A stretch of DNA of 64,000 nucleotides, taken from Siccirubricoccus deserti (GTDB lineage: Bacteria; Pseudomonadota; Alphaproteobacteria; Acetobacterales; Acetobacteraceae). Within the stretch, counting starts at the first letter, position 1. Each line of letters starts with the position of its first letter. The DNA lies in NCBI RefSeq assembly GCF_014283215.1, contig NZ_JACOMF010000013.1:1-64000 (forward strand). Reading direction: 5' to 3'. The notes beneath the pieces were generated by a model. It made no database searches. It saw only the letters and a list, made by a program, of their open reading frames with translations, and was not told the DNA's origin. Position numbers and translations under genes: made by a program. Of the stretch, positions 52,882 to 61,021 are shown piece after piece.

Positions 52882-54399
52882 ATGACCGCCAGCCGCACCG
52901 TGCTCGACCTGATCATTGCCGGCAATGCCGCCCGCCCCGCCATGCGCGCGCCGGAGCGACCGCCGCTTACCTACGCCGGGCTGCGGGCCCTGGCCGAGCG
53001 CACCGTCGCGGCTTTGAACGGCATCGGCATCGGCCGGGGCGACCGCGTCGCGATCGTGCTGCCGAACGGGCCGGAAATGGCCGCGAGCTTCGTCGCCATC
53101 GCCGCCGGCGCCACCACCGCGCCGCTCAACCCCGCCTACAAGGACGAGGAATTCGAGTTCTACCTGACCGACCTGAAGGCGAAGGCGCTGGTCGTGCTGC
53201 AGGGCGCGGAAACCCCGGCGCGGGCCGTGGCGCAGCGGCTTGGCGTGCCGGTGGTGGAGCTGGTGCCGGGCGCGGCGGCGGGCGAGTTCACCCTCAGCGG
53301 CGGCAGCCCTGGCAAAGCGGCGAAGCCGGGCCTCGCGGAGGCGGAGGATGTCGCGCTGGTGCTGCACACCTCCGGCACCACGGCGCGGCCGAAGATCGTG
53401 CCGCTGACCCATGCCAACGTCACCGCCTCGGCCGATAACATCGCGCGCACCTTGCGGCTCACGGCCGAGGATGCCTGCCTCAATGTCATGCCGCTGTTCC
53501 ACATCCACGGGCTGATCGCGGCGACCCTGTCCTCGCTGGCCGGCGGCGGCGCCGTCATCTGCACACCGGGCTTCAACGCGCTGCGCTTCTTCGGCCTGCT
53601 CGATACTGAGCGGCCGAGCTGGTACACCGCGGTGCCGACCATGCACCAGGCGATCCTGCAGCGCGCCGAGCGCAACCGGGAGATCATCGCCCGGGCGCCG
53701 CTGCGGTTCATCCGCTCCTCCTCCGCCTCGCTGCCGGCGCAGGCGATGAAGGATCTGGTCGCCGCCTTCGGCGCGCCGGTGATCGAGGCCTACGGCATGA
53801 CCGAGGCGAGCCACCAGATGTGCAGCAACCCGCTGCCGCCGCAGGCGCAGAAGCCGGGCCTCGTCGGCCTGCCGGCCGGGCCGGAGGTCGCCATCATGGA
53901 TGATGACGGCACCATCCTGCCGCAGGGCAGCATCGGCGAGATCGTCATCCGCGGCCCGAACGTCACCAAGGGCTACGAGGCCAACCCGGAGGCGAATGCC
54001 AAGGCCTTCACCAATGGCTGGTTCCGCACCGGCGACCAGGGAATGTTCGACAAGGACGGCTACCTGATGCTGACCGGAAGGCTGAAGGAGCTGATCAAGC
54101 GCGGCGGCGAGCAGGTCAGCCCGCTGGAGGTGGACGGCGTGCTCTCCGAGCATCCGGCGGTGGCGCAGGCACTGACCTTCAGCATTCCACATCCGATGCT
54201 GGGCGAGGAGGTCGGCGCCGCCGTGGTGCTGCGCGAAGGGATGTCCTGCACAGAGCGCGAGCTGCGCGACCATGCGGCGCAGCATCTGGCCGATTTCAAG
54301 GTGCCGCGGAAGGTGGTGTTCCTGCCGGAGATCCCGAAGGGCGCGACCGGCAAGCTGATGCGGATCGGCCTTGCCGAGAAGCTCGGCATCACGGCCTGA
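52882..54399 (+). CDS. Acyl-CoA synthetase, oxalate-CoA-ligase (AAE3/Pcs60)-like
   Basis: 505 residues, an ANL-superfamily enzyme. Core motifs: LHTSGTTARPKIVPLTHAN (AMP-binding loop), CLNVMPLFHIHGLI, VPTMHQAILQRAERN, RFIRSSSASLPAQAMKDL, EAYGMTEASHQMCSNPLPP, GWFRTGDQG and the catalytic-Lys end PKGATGKLMRIGL. The PLFHIHGLI and TEASHQMxSNPLPP text is specific to the plant/yeast oxalyl-CoA synthetase group and its bacterial relatives. It would activate a small carboxylate with ATP and CoA; oxalate is a guess from that similarity. The next gene starts 10 bases after its stop. Confidence 0.88.
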   Translation: MTASRTVLDLIIAGNAARPAMRAPERPPLTYAGLRALAERTVAALNGIGIGRGDRVAIVLPNGPEMAASFVAIAAGATTAPLNPAYKDEEFEFYLTDLKAKALVVLQGAETPARAVAQRLGVPVVELVPGAAAGEFTLSGGSPGKAAKPGLAEAEDVALVLHTSGTTARPKIVPLTHANVTASADNIARTLRLTAEDACLNVMPLFHIHGLIAATLSSLAGGGAVICTPGFNALRFFGLLDTERPSWYTAVPTMHQAILQRAERNREIIARAPLRFIRSSSASLPAQAMKDLVAAFGAPVIEAYGMTEASHQMCSNPLPPQAQKPGLVGLPAGPEVAIMDDDGTILPQGSIGEIVIRGPNVTKGYEANPEANAKAFTNGWFRTGDQGMFDKDGYLMLTGRLKELIKRGGEQVSPLEVDGVLSEHPAVAQALTFSIPHPMLGEEVGAAVVLREGMSCTERELRDHAAQHLADFKVPRKVVFLPEIPKGATGKLMRIGLAEKLGITA

Positions 54400-54409
54400 G
54401 GGCAGTCGC

Positions 54410-55387
54410 ATGAAACTCTGCATCTTCGGCGCCGGCGCCATCGGTGGCCTCATGGCGGCGAAGCTCGCCGCCAAAGGCGATGCCGAGGTCACCGTCATCG
54501 CCCGCGGCCCGCACCTCGCCGCCATGCAGGCAAAGGGGCTGAAGCTGATCAGCGAGGGCGCGGAGACTGTCGTTCATCCGCGCTGCGTCGCCTCGGCCGA
54601 GGAGGCCGGGCCGCAGGACTATGTGGTGATCACGCTGAAGGCGCCGGCGCTGCCCGGCATCGCGCCGCAACTGGCACCGCTGCTGCATGAGCAGACCACC
54701 ATCGTCTCCGCCGTCAACGGCATCCCTTGGTGGTACTTCTACAAGCTTCCGGGTCCCCATGAGGACCACCGGGTCGAGAGCGTCGATCCGGGCGGGAAGC
54801 TGTGGGACCAGCTCCACCCCTCCCGCGTCCTCGGCTGCATCATCTACCCGGCGGCCGAGGTGACCGAGCCCGGCGTCATCACCCATACCTATGGCGACCG
54901 CTTCACCCTGGGCGAGCCCGATGGCAGCCGCAGCGAGCGGGCCAATGCGCTCTCCGCCGCGCTGGTCGCCGCTGGCTTCAAGGCCCCGGTCCGCCCGCGC
55001 ATCCGCGACGAGATGTGGGTGAAGCTCTGGGGCAACCTTGCTTTCAACCCGCTGAGCGCGCTGACCGGCGCGACGCTCGACGTCATCACCGGGGAGCCGG
55101 AGCTGCGCGCCGTCTGCCGGGAGATGATGCTGGAGGCGCAGGCGATCGCCGAGGCGCTCGGCGTCAAATTCGCCATCGACGTCGATAAGCGCATCGCCGG
55201 CGGCGCCGAGGTCGGCGCGCACAAGACCTCCATGCTGCAGGATCTGGAACGTGGCCGGCCGATGGAGATCGACGCGCTGCTCGGCGTCATCGTCGAGCTG
55301 GCCGATCTGGTCGGGCGCCCGGCGCCGACCTGCCGCACCGTGCTGGCGCTGCTGCGCACCCGTGGGCGGCTGGCTGGGTGCTACTGA
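54410..55387 (+). CDS. Ketopantoate reductase-family (ApbA/PanE-like) dehydrogenase
   Basis: 325 residues. CIFGAGAIGGLMAAKLAAKG is the NADP-binding motif; DYVVITLKAPALPGIAPQLA, SAVNGIPWWYFY, VLGCIIYPAAEV and KLWGNLAFNPLSALTGATLD are family text, including the catalytic Lys and conserved Asn. The WWYFYKLPGPHEDHRVESVD insertion is common in the catabolic paralogues rather than in true PanE, so pantothenate synthesis is not implied. It follows the CoA ligase by 10 bases and is likely co-transcribed. It overlaps the next lipoprotein gene by 10 bases. Confidence 0.85.
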   Translation: MKLCIFGAGAIGGLMAAKLAAKGDAEVTVIARGPHLAAMQAKGLKLISEGAETVVHPRCVASAEEAGPQDYVVITLKAPALPGIAPQLAPLLHEQTTIVSAVNGIPWWYFYKLPGPHEDHRVESVDPGGKLWDQLHPSRVLGCIIYPAAEVTEPGVITHTYGDRFTLGEPDGSRSERANALSAALVAAGFKAPVRPRIRDEMWVKLWGNLAFNPLSALTGATLDVITGEPELRAVCREMMLEAQAIAEALGVKFAIDVDKRIAGGAEVGAHKTSMLQDLERGRPMEIDALLGVIVELADLVGRPAPTCRTVLALLRTRGRLAGCY

Positions 55388-55914
55388 CGCGGCGGCTGCT
55401 GGCCCGGCTGGCTGCGCTTCTGCCGCTCACCGGCTGCGACGATGGCTGGCAGCCGGAGCCGCCGGTGCGCCTGCCGCCCGGCCTGCCCGAAGGCGCCACC
55501 GAGCCGCGCCGCTGGGCGCTGGCCGGGGCGGCTGGCCATTTCCTCGACCGCCCCGCCACCCTGCGCGGCCAGCCGGCCGAGGCGGCCTGGGCCGCGGCGT
55601 TGGTCGAATACCTGGCCACCGCCTTCCAGGATGGCCGGGAGGTCGATGGCCGCCACCTGACCCGGCTGCTGCGGGAAGGCCGCACCACCCTCCGCGCTGC
55701 CCTGCGCATCCCGCCGGAGGCCCCGCCCCAGGCCGTGGCGGAGGCGCTGTTCGCCGCAGCCGCCGCTGGCCGCCGGGACGATGCCGCCGCCGCGCTGGCG
55801 CCGTTCGGCGCGACCTTGGCCGGATTCGACCCGGAGAGCGCTGCGTTGGCACCGCTGCGCCGGGCCTTGCGGGCGGCGCGGGATGCGCTGGAGGCGCAGA
55901 TCTTCCCGCGCTGA
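55378..55914 (+). CDS. Lipoprotein, divergent first member of a tandem family
   Basis: 178 residues from GTG 55378. The short signal LLARLAALLPLTGCDDG has a lipobox LTGC. The mature part aligns, with difficulty, with the three following lipoproteins: WALAGAAGHFLDRPATLRGQ, PAEAAWAAALVEYLATAFQD, then LRIPPEAPPQAVAEALFAAA. It is almost entirely helical and Ala/Arg-rich. It overlaps the dehydrogenase gene by ten bases, so it is probably in the same operon. Function unknown. Confidence 0.7.
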   Translation: MLLTRRLLARLAALLPLTGCDDGWQPEPPVRLPPGLPEGATEPRRWALAGAAGHFLDRPATLRGQPAEAAWAAALVEYLATAFQDGREVDGRHLTRLLREGRTTLRAALRIPPEAPPQAVAEALFAAAAAGRRDDAAAALAPFGATLAGFDPESAALAPLRRALRAARDALEAQIFPR

Positions 55915-55999
55915 CAAGGCGAATGACTCGTTCCTCATGCAGCAAACAATTGTGCAGTCAGCAATGAATGCCCATTCTGCCTCTGCAAGGAGGACCGTT

Positions 56000-56575
56000 A
56001 TGCGCCGTATTGCCACGCTGGTTGCGCTGCTGCCTCTCGCCGGCTGCGCCGTCGCTCCGGCATCCCATGCCGTGTTGCCGAACGACGCCGTGGTCGGCGC
56101 CGGGGACCCGACCCGCGCGGCCATCATCGGCAGCGCCTATGCCTTCGCCTCGCCCGGCACCATGGCCGGCCGGCCGGATGCGGCGGCCCGCGCTGCGGCG
56201 CAGGTGGAGTTTCTCGCCACCGAGATCCCCGCCGGCCCACGCTGGACCGGCTACGACCGGCTGGTCGGGCAGGAATTGGTGGCGGCGCGCGACGAATTGC
56301 GCCTGGCCCTGGGGGTCGCCCCGGACGCGCCGCCGCAGGTGGTGGTCGATGCGCTCTACAACGCCTCCCGCGCGCTGCGCAGCGGCGACCAGGCGGCTGC
56401 GGCACTGGCCCTGCCGGGCCCAGTGTTCCGTGACGGCCCGGCCACCCTGGCGCGGCTCGGCGACCTGCCGCCGCTGCCCCGGACCCGCCTCGCCACCGCC
56501 CTGACCAATCAGGAATTCCTGCGCGTCGAGCAGGACGGCCGCATCAATGGCGGCGGCGACGGCGGCAAGGACTAG
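56000..56575 (+). CDS. Lipoprotein, second member of a tandem family
   Basis: 191 residues. The signal RRIATLVALLPLAGCAVAP has a lipobox LAGC. The family core runs: DAVVGAGDPTRAAIIGSAYA, MAGRPDAAARAAAQVEFLAT, LGVAPDAPPQVVVDALYNAS, RALRSGDQAAAALALPGPVF and LPPLPRTRLATALTNQEFLR. A perfect AAGGAGG precedes ATG 56000, suggesting strong translation. An inverted-repeat hairpin follows the stop directly. No match to a known fold; likely an envelope protein. Confidence 0.8.
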   Translation: MRRIATLVALLPLAGCAVAPASHAVLPNDAVVGAGDPTRAAIIGSAYAFASPGTMAGRPDAAARAAAQVEFLATEIPAGPRWTGYDRLVGQELVAARDELRLALGVAPDAPPQVVVDALYNASRALRSGDQAAAALALPGPVFRDGPATLARLGDLPPLPRTRLATALTNQEFLRVEQDGRINGGGDGGKD

Positions 56576-56611
56576 ACCGGATCGCAGTCCGGATGGGACC
56601 GCGATCCGGTC
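56575..56611 (+). terminator. Hairpin after the second lipoprotein
   Basis: GACCGGATCGC (56575-56585) pairs perfectly with GCGATCCGGTC (56601-56611), with an inner GTCC/GGAC extension. The arms resemble part of repeat R3 copy G. It starts at the last base of the stop codon. With no U tract it may act as an RNA-stabilising or weak termination element. Confidence 0.6.
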
Positions 56612-56756
56612 CATGGCGGATGTTCCCAGCGCCAACCCGCCGTAGCCGGTCGTTTGTCGGGTGGATACACGTTCCGGAGCGCCCCTCTGCGATCTCCCTG
56701 GCTTGTTGCTTCCAGCGCAGCTTCGCGCCTTCAGGCCCCGGCCTTCCGGCTGTTTG

Positions 56757-56867
56757 TTCTACAGCGGATTGCGTTCATGTCTGAAGGCTGCTCCGCTGTA
56801 GCCTGTTGTTTGCAGAGCGGATTCACCCGCCGCGGCTTCACGCCCCGGCGCGATCCGCTCCAGGCGG
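56757..56867 (-). repeat. Dispersed repeat R3, copy E
   Basis: Read on the minus strand: GGAGCGGATCGCG, GGCGTGAAGCC, then GAATCCGCTCTGCAAACAACAGGCTACAGCGGAGCAGCC and TGAACGCAATCCGCTGTAG. It closely matches copies C and F. It ends 35 bases before the ATG of the third lipoprotein, so it lies in that gene's leader. Confidence 0.75.
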
Positions 56868-56902
56868 ATGTCACTCTGCGCCTGCCGAACTGGAGTATGC
56901 TG

Positions 56903-57469
56903 ATGAACCGACGCTTCCTGCCGACCGCTGCCACGCTGTTGCTGCTCGGCGCTTGCGCGATGCCGCCACCCGCGCCCAATGCTCAGCTGCCATTTGACGC
57001 GCTGGTTGGCGCCGGGGACCCGGTACGCAGCGCGGTCGCGAGCACCTCCTTCGCCTTCTCCCATCAGGGCCAGCTCGCCGGCCAGCCAGCCGATGCGGCG
57101 CGAGCGCTGGCGCAGATGGAGTATCTGGCGGTCGAGTTGCCGAACAACCCGCGCTTCGTCGGCGGCCCGGCGAATCTGCAGACGCAGATGCTGCAGGCAC
57201 GGGAGGAATGGCGCGAGGCGCTCGGCATCCCGCCCGGCCTGCCGCCGCAGCCGGTGATCGATTCACTCTACGCCGCGGCGCGGGCGCTCCGCGCCGGTCA
57301 GCCGGAAGCGGCGGCGGCAGCGCTGCCCGCGACAATCTTCCCGCAGGGCGGCCAGGTCACGCTCACCCGGCTGGCGGCGCTGCCCGACCTGCCGCGGACC
57401 AATACGGCGGCGGTCGGCGCCACCGAGGTCCTGCGGCGGGCGGAAGGCGACCGGCGCGGCAGGCTTTGA
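56903..57469 (+). CDS. Lipoprotein, third member of a tandem family
   Basis: 188 residues. The signal NRRFLPTAATLLLLGACAMP has a lipobox LGAC. The family core: DALVGAGDPVRSAVASTSFA, AGQPADAARALAQMEYLAVE, LPNNPRFVGG, REEWREALGIPPGLPPQPVI, YAAARALRAGQPEAAAAALP and LPDLPRTNTAAVGATEVLRR. GGAG lies eight bases before ATG 56903. Its TGA stop overlaps the TTG start of the fourth member. Function unknown; the strict co-linearity of all members points to repeated tandem duplication. Confidence 0.82.
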   Translation: MNRRFLPTAATLLLLGACAMPPPAPNAQLPFDALVGAGDPVRSAVASTSFAFSHQGQLAGQPADAARALAQMEYLAVELPNNPRFVGGPANLQTQMLQAREEWREALGIPPGLPPQPVIDSLYAAARALRAGQPEAAAAALPATIFPQGGQVTLTRLAALPDLPRTNTAAVGATEVLRRAEGDRRGRL

Positions 57470-58098
57470 AGCCCGGCCGGCTCCTGGCGGGACTGCTGCT
57501 GCTCGGCGCCTGCGCCGAGCTGCGGCAGGCGCCGCCCCGGCCACCGCCGGCCGGTCTTGCGACCGCCACGGCGGATCCCACGCGGGCCGCGGTGGGCGCC
57601 GCGGCCGCGGCCTTCGCCGATCGTGGTGCAGGGCTCGCCGGCCGGCCTGCCGAGGCGGCCCAGGCGCTGGCACAGCTTGAATTCCTCACGGTCGAGCTGT
57701 CCCGCAACCCGCGTTTCGCCCCGCTGCCGGAAAGCCTGCGGCGGGAGTTCCTGCTGGCGCGGACCGAGGCGCGGGACGCGCTGGGGGTGGATGAGCAGGC
57801 GTCGCCGGATGCGGTGGTGGCCGCGCTTCTGACGGCGGCGCGGGCGTTGCGCGCCGGTGACCGGGCGGCGGCGGCGCGGGCCTTGCCGGCGCCGACCTTC
57901 CGCCCGGGCGGGGCGCGCTCCGTCGTCCGGCTGGGCGAGCTCGGACCGCTGCCGCAGACGGCGCTCGCCACCGGGCTGGCGGTCGAGGGTGTCGCCCGGC
58001 TCGACGCCGAGGCCGGCTGGCTCGGCCGCGGCTCCACCGAGGCGGTGACAGGCGGTGTGACCTATGGGCCGGCCGGGGGGCTGACGGCCGGGTACTGA
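57466..58098 (+). CDS. Lipoprotein, fourth member of a tandem family
   Basis: 210 residues from TTG 57466, whose bases overlap the previous stop (TTGA). The signal KPGRLLAGLLLLGACAELRQ has a lipobox LGAC. The core matches member three closely: ATADPTRAAVGAAAAAFADR, AGRPAEAAQALAQLEFLTVE, LSRNPRFAPLPESL, LTAARALRAGDRAAAARALP and LGPLPQTALATGLAVEGVAR. It has an added Gly-rich tail (GGVTYGPAGGLTAGY). The non-ATG start and overlap imply coupled, lower-level translation. Confidence 0.75.
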   Translation: MKPGRLLAGLLLLGACAELRQAPPRPPPAGLATATADPTRAAVGAAAAAFADRGAGLAGRPAEAAQALAQLEFLTVELSRNPRFAPLPESLRREFLLARTEARDALGVDEQASPDAVVAALLTAARALRAGDRAAAARALPAPTFRPGGARSVVRLGELGPLPQTALATGLAVEGVARLDAEAGWLGRGSTEAVTGGVTYGPAGGLTAGY

Positions 58099-58108
58099 GC
58101 CCTGGCGC

Positions 58109-59095
58109 TCAATCCGCCTTGGCACCGGAGATGCGGATGATCTCGGCGAAACGACGTTCCTCGGCGGCGCGGAAGCTGGCGAATTCCTCCGGCGTGGTGG
58201 ACCAGGGCACCGCGCCATTCTCCTTGTAGCTGTGCATCAGGGCCGGGTCGGCCAGCGCCTGCGCGGTCAGTGCCATCAGCCGCGCCAGCACCGCGGGCGG
58301 CAGCCCGGCCGGCCCGACCACGCCATTCCAGGAGGTGATGTCGAAGCCCGGCAGGGTCTCCGCCAGGGTCGGCACCTCCGGCGCCACCGGGCTGCGCTCC
58401 AGCCCGGTCACTGCCAGCGGCCGCGCACTGCCGTCGCGCACCTGGGCGATGGCGCTCGGGATGTTGCCGAACACCATGTGGATGCGCCCGGCGAGCAGGT
58501 CGACCATTGCCGCCGCCTCGCCGCGGAAGGGCACATGCACCATCTCGACGCCGGCCTGCTGCTTGAACATCTCACCGGCCAGGTGGACCGTGGTGCCGGA
58601 ACCGCCGGAGCCGAAGGCGTAGCGTCCCGGTTCGCGCTTCAGCAGGGCGATCAGCTCCGGCACGCTGCGGGCCGGCAGCGCGTTGTTGATGATCAGCAGA
58701 TTGGGCAGCCGCCACAGCCCGGAGATCATGGTGAAGTCGCGGGCCGGATCATAGCCGAGGACCGGGTAGAGCGAGGGCCCGATCGCCAGGGTGGCGATGC
58801 TGCCGAGGCCGATGGTGTAGCCATCCGGCGCCGCCCTGGCGATCGCCGCCTGGCCGACCGTGCCGCCGGCGCCGGTGCGCGCCTCGATGACGAATTGCTG
58901 GCCGGTGAGCGCGCTCATCCGATGGCACCAGATGCGCGACAGGATGTCGGTGGAGCCGCCCGGGGCATAGAGGTTGATGTAGCGCACCGGCTGGGTCGGC
59001 CATTCGGCGCTGGGCTGTGCGCGGGCCGGCCTCGCGCTGGCCGCCGCCGCGGCCAGCAGGGCCGCGCGGCGCGGCCATCGGGTGGCAGTGGGCAT
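58109..59095 (-). CDS. Bug-family (TctC-like) periplasmic binding protein
   Basis: 328 residues. The signal peptide is residues 1-26 (RWPRRAALLAAAAASARPA, Arg pair present). Then WPTQPVRYINLYAPGGSTD, GQQFVIEARTGAGGTVGQAA, VEMVHVPFRGEAAAMVDLLA and WNGVVGPAGLPPAVL. The first loop departs from the usual IVPFPPGG pattern (NLYAPGG), so ligand preference may differ. The start is ATG 59095. It converges with the fourth lipoprotein gene (10-base gap) and lies downstream of another Bug gene on the same strand, separated by R3 copy F. Confidence 0.88.
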   Translation of the reverse strand: MPTATRWPRRAALLAAAAASARPARAQPSAEWPTQPVRYINLYAPGGSTDILSRIWCHRMSALTGQQFVIEARTGAGGTVGQAAIARAAPDGYTIGLGSIATLAIGPSLYPVLGYDPARDFTMISGLWRLPNLLIINNALPARSVPELIALLKREPGRYAFGSGGSGTTVHLAGEMFKQQAGVEMVHVPFRGEAAAMVDLLAGRIHMVFGNIPSAIAQVRDGSARPLAVTGLERSPVAPEVPTLAETLPGFDITSWNGVVGPAGLPPAVLARLMALTAQALADPALMHSYKENGAVPWSTTPEEFASFRAAEERRFAEIIRISGAKAD

Positions 59096-59146
59096 CCGTC
59101 TTTCCTCCCTGCAGCGCCCGGTGTTCCGGGTCGCCGCAGGGAGGAT

Positions 59147-59232
59147 AGAGCGAATCCCAGAGGGCGTGAATTCGTTCCGCAAACACCAGGCTACAGCGGA
59201 GCAGCGACCAGACCTGAACGCAATCCGCTGCC
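59147..59232 (+). repeat. Dispersed repeat R3, copy F
   Basis: AGAGCGAATCCCAGAGGGCGTGAATTCGTTCCGCAAACACCAGGCTACAGCGGAGCAGCG, then TGAACGCAATCCGCTGCCA. It shares the CAAACA-CAGGCTACAGCGGAGCAGC core with copy E almost exactly. It lies between two Bug genes on the minus strand. Confidence 0.75.
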
Positions 59233-59263
59233 ATGCGATCCTTGGCCGCCGTCGCGCCTTGGA

Positions 59264-60229
59264 TCAATCCGCGCGGATGTTGGCCGCCTGGGCGACGCGC
59301 CGCCAGACCTCCGATTCGCTGATCAGCCGGGCGGTGAAATCGGCCGGGGTCGTCCAGGTCGCCTGGGCGCCCTGGCTGGCAAGGCCGTCCCGCACCTCCG
59401 GCGTCTGGCTGGCGATCTTCACCGCTTCCGACAGCTTCGCCAGGATCGGCGCCGGCAGCTTGGCCGGGCCGAGCATGCTGTACCAATTATCCGCCAGCAC
59501 CTGCGGGAAGCCGTGCTCGGCGGTGATCGGCAGATCGGGCAGGGAGGGGCTGCGCTGCCGGCTGGCCAGCACCACCGGCACCAGCGCATTGCTGCGGATA
59601 TGCGGCAAGATCACCGGCAGGTCGGCGAACAGCAGCTGGATCGAGTTGCCGAGCAGATCCACCACCGCCGGCGCCGCGCCGCGATACGGCACCACGGTGA
59701 TGTCGATGCCGGTCTGCGCCTTGAACAGCTCCGCCGCCAGCTGGGAGATGCCGGCCGAGCCGGCGGTGCCGATATTGATCCGCCCCGGCTGACGCTTTGC
59801 CAGGGCGATCAGCTCGGGCAGGGTCTTCACCCCAAGCGAGGGATGCGCCACCAGGGCCTCCGGCACCAGGGTGACGACGCTGATGGGCGTGAAGTCGTCC
59901 GGTATCTTGTAGGGCACGTTCATGACATGCGGGTTGATGACCAGGGAGCCGCTGCTGCTGATGACCAGCGAGTAGCCGTCGGGCGCGGACTTCGCCACCG
60001 CATCCACGCCGATGCCGCCACCGGCGCCGCCGCGGTTCTCGATGACGATCGGCTGCTTCAGCACGGCGGTCAGGGCGGGCGCGTAGAGCCGGGCGATGAT
60101 GTCGTTCGGCCCGCCGGGCGGGAAGGGGACGACGATGCGGATGGGACGGTTCGGCCAGTCGTTCCCCTGAGCGAAGGCCCGGGTGGCGGGCAGTAATGCT
60201 GCGGTGGCGAGCAGAGTGCGGCGGCGCAT
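59264..60229 (-). CDS. Bug-family (TctC-like) periplasmic binding protein
   Basis: 321 residues. The signal is residues 1-20 (RRRTLLATAALLPATRAFA). Family marks: WPNRPIRIVVPFPPGGPNDI, KQPIVIENRGGAGGGIGVDA, DITVVPYRGAAPAVVDLLGN, and the C-terminal WRRVAQAANIRAD. The Asn in GGPND replaces the common Thr/Ser-Asp of the ligand loop. The start is ATG 60229. It and the gene at 58109 may be one transcript interrupted by R3. No TctAB genes are in the window. Confidence 0.9.
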   Translation of the reverse strand: MRRRTLLATAALLPATRAFAQGNDWPNRPIRIVVPFPPGGPNDIIARLYAPALTAVLKQPIVIENRGGAGGGIGVDAVAKSAPDGYSLVISSSGSLVINPHVMNVPYKIPDDFTPISVVTLVPEALVAHPSLGVKTLPELIALAKRQPGRINIGTAGSAGISQLAAELFKAQTGIDITVVPYRGAAPAVVDLLGNSIQLLFADLPVILPHIRSNALVPVVLASRQRSPSLPDLPITAEHGFPQVLADNWYSMLGPAKLPAPILAKLSEAVKIASQTPEVRDGLASQGAQATWTTPADFTARLISESEVWRRVAQAANIRAD

Positions 60230-60283
60230 GGTGTTCCCCGACGTTTCCTTGCAGGGATGATGCGCTTCTCCCCACGCGAGAAC

Positions 60284-60386
60284 CAGAGTGGATCACAGTC
60301 CGGTTGGGACTGCGGCCCATTCTAGCCTGCTGCTTTCAGAGCAGATTCACGCCTTCGGGCTGCCGTCCTTCCGGCGATCCGCTCGG
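60284..60386 (-). repeat. Dispersed repeat R3, copy G
   Basis: Read on the minus strand: CGAGCGGATCGCCGG, GGCGTGAATCTGCTCTGAAAGCAGCAGGCTAGAATGGGCCGCAGTCC, ending GATCCACTCTGG. The core is more diverged than copies C, E and F, but order and outer arms agree. It sits between a Bug gene and the chromate transporter gene, in the shared upstream region. Confidence 0.65.
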
Positions 60387-60475
60387 GGGGGGACCGCCCT
60401 TGGCACCGCGTCACCGCTATCGACAGGCCCGCGGCTTTGCCCGAGAAGCCCTGGGGCGCAGCGGGCGAGGGCGGG

Positions 60476-61021
60476 GTGAAGGCGGAGGCCAGGCTTGGCG
60501 AGATCCTGCTGGTCTTCACCAGCCTCGGCATGGCGAGCTTCGGCGGCGGCCTGCCGGGCTGGATGCACCGCGAGGTGGTGGTCCGGCGCGGCTGGATGAC
60601 GGATGAGGCCTTCCTCGCCGGCGTCGCCCTCGGCCAGGTGCTGCCGGGTCCCAACAGCATCAACCTGGCACTCTACATCGGCCAGCAATTGCGTGGCCTG
60701 CCGGGAGCGGGGATGGCCTTCCTCGGCATATTGGGGCCGCCCTTCCTGTTCATCCTCGGGCTGGCCCTGGCCTATCGCTGGGGCGCCGGCCTGACCGGCC
60801 TTGCCGTGGTGCTCGGCGGGGTCGCCGCGGCAGGGCTGGCGAACTCCCTCGCCGTCGCCTGGCGCAGCGGCAGCCGGATGCGCGGGCTCTGGCCCTGGAT
60901 CGTGGTGGTGGCGGTGTTCCTGGCGGTGGGGGTGCTGCGCTGGCCGATGATCCCGGTGGTGCTGGTGGTGGTGCCGATCTCGATCGCCCTCGCGTGGTGG
61001 GCAGGCCGCGCCGATGGCTGA
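60476..61021 (+). CDS. Chromate transporter, N-terminal half type (CHR domain)
   Basis: 181 residues from GTG 60476 (TTG 60437 would add 13). The CHR motif FTSLGMASFGGGLPGWMHRE and LGQVLPGPNSINLALYIGQQ are diagnostic. Five or six hydrophobic segments follow. ChrA proteins expel chromate, often as a fusion of two CHR domains; here the domains are separate genes, with the next overlapping by eight bases, so they should pair as a heterodimer. Chromate as substrate is by homology only. Confidence 0.8.
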   Translation: MKAEARLGEILLVFTSLGMASFGGGLPGWMHREVVVRRGWMTDEAFLAGVALGQVLPGPNSINLALYIGQQLRGLPGAGMAFLGILGPPFLFILGLALAYRWGAGLTGLAVVLGGVAAAGLANSLAVAWRSGSRMRGLWPWIVVVAVFLAVGVLRWPMIPVVLVVVPISIALAWWAGRADG

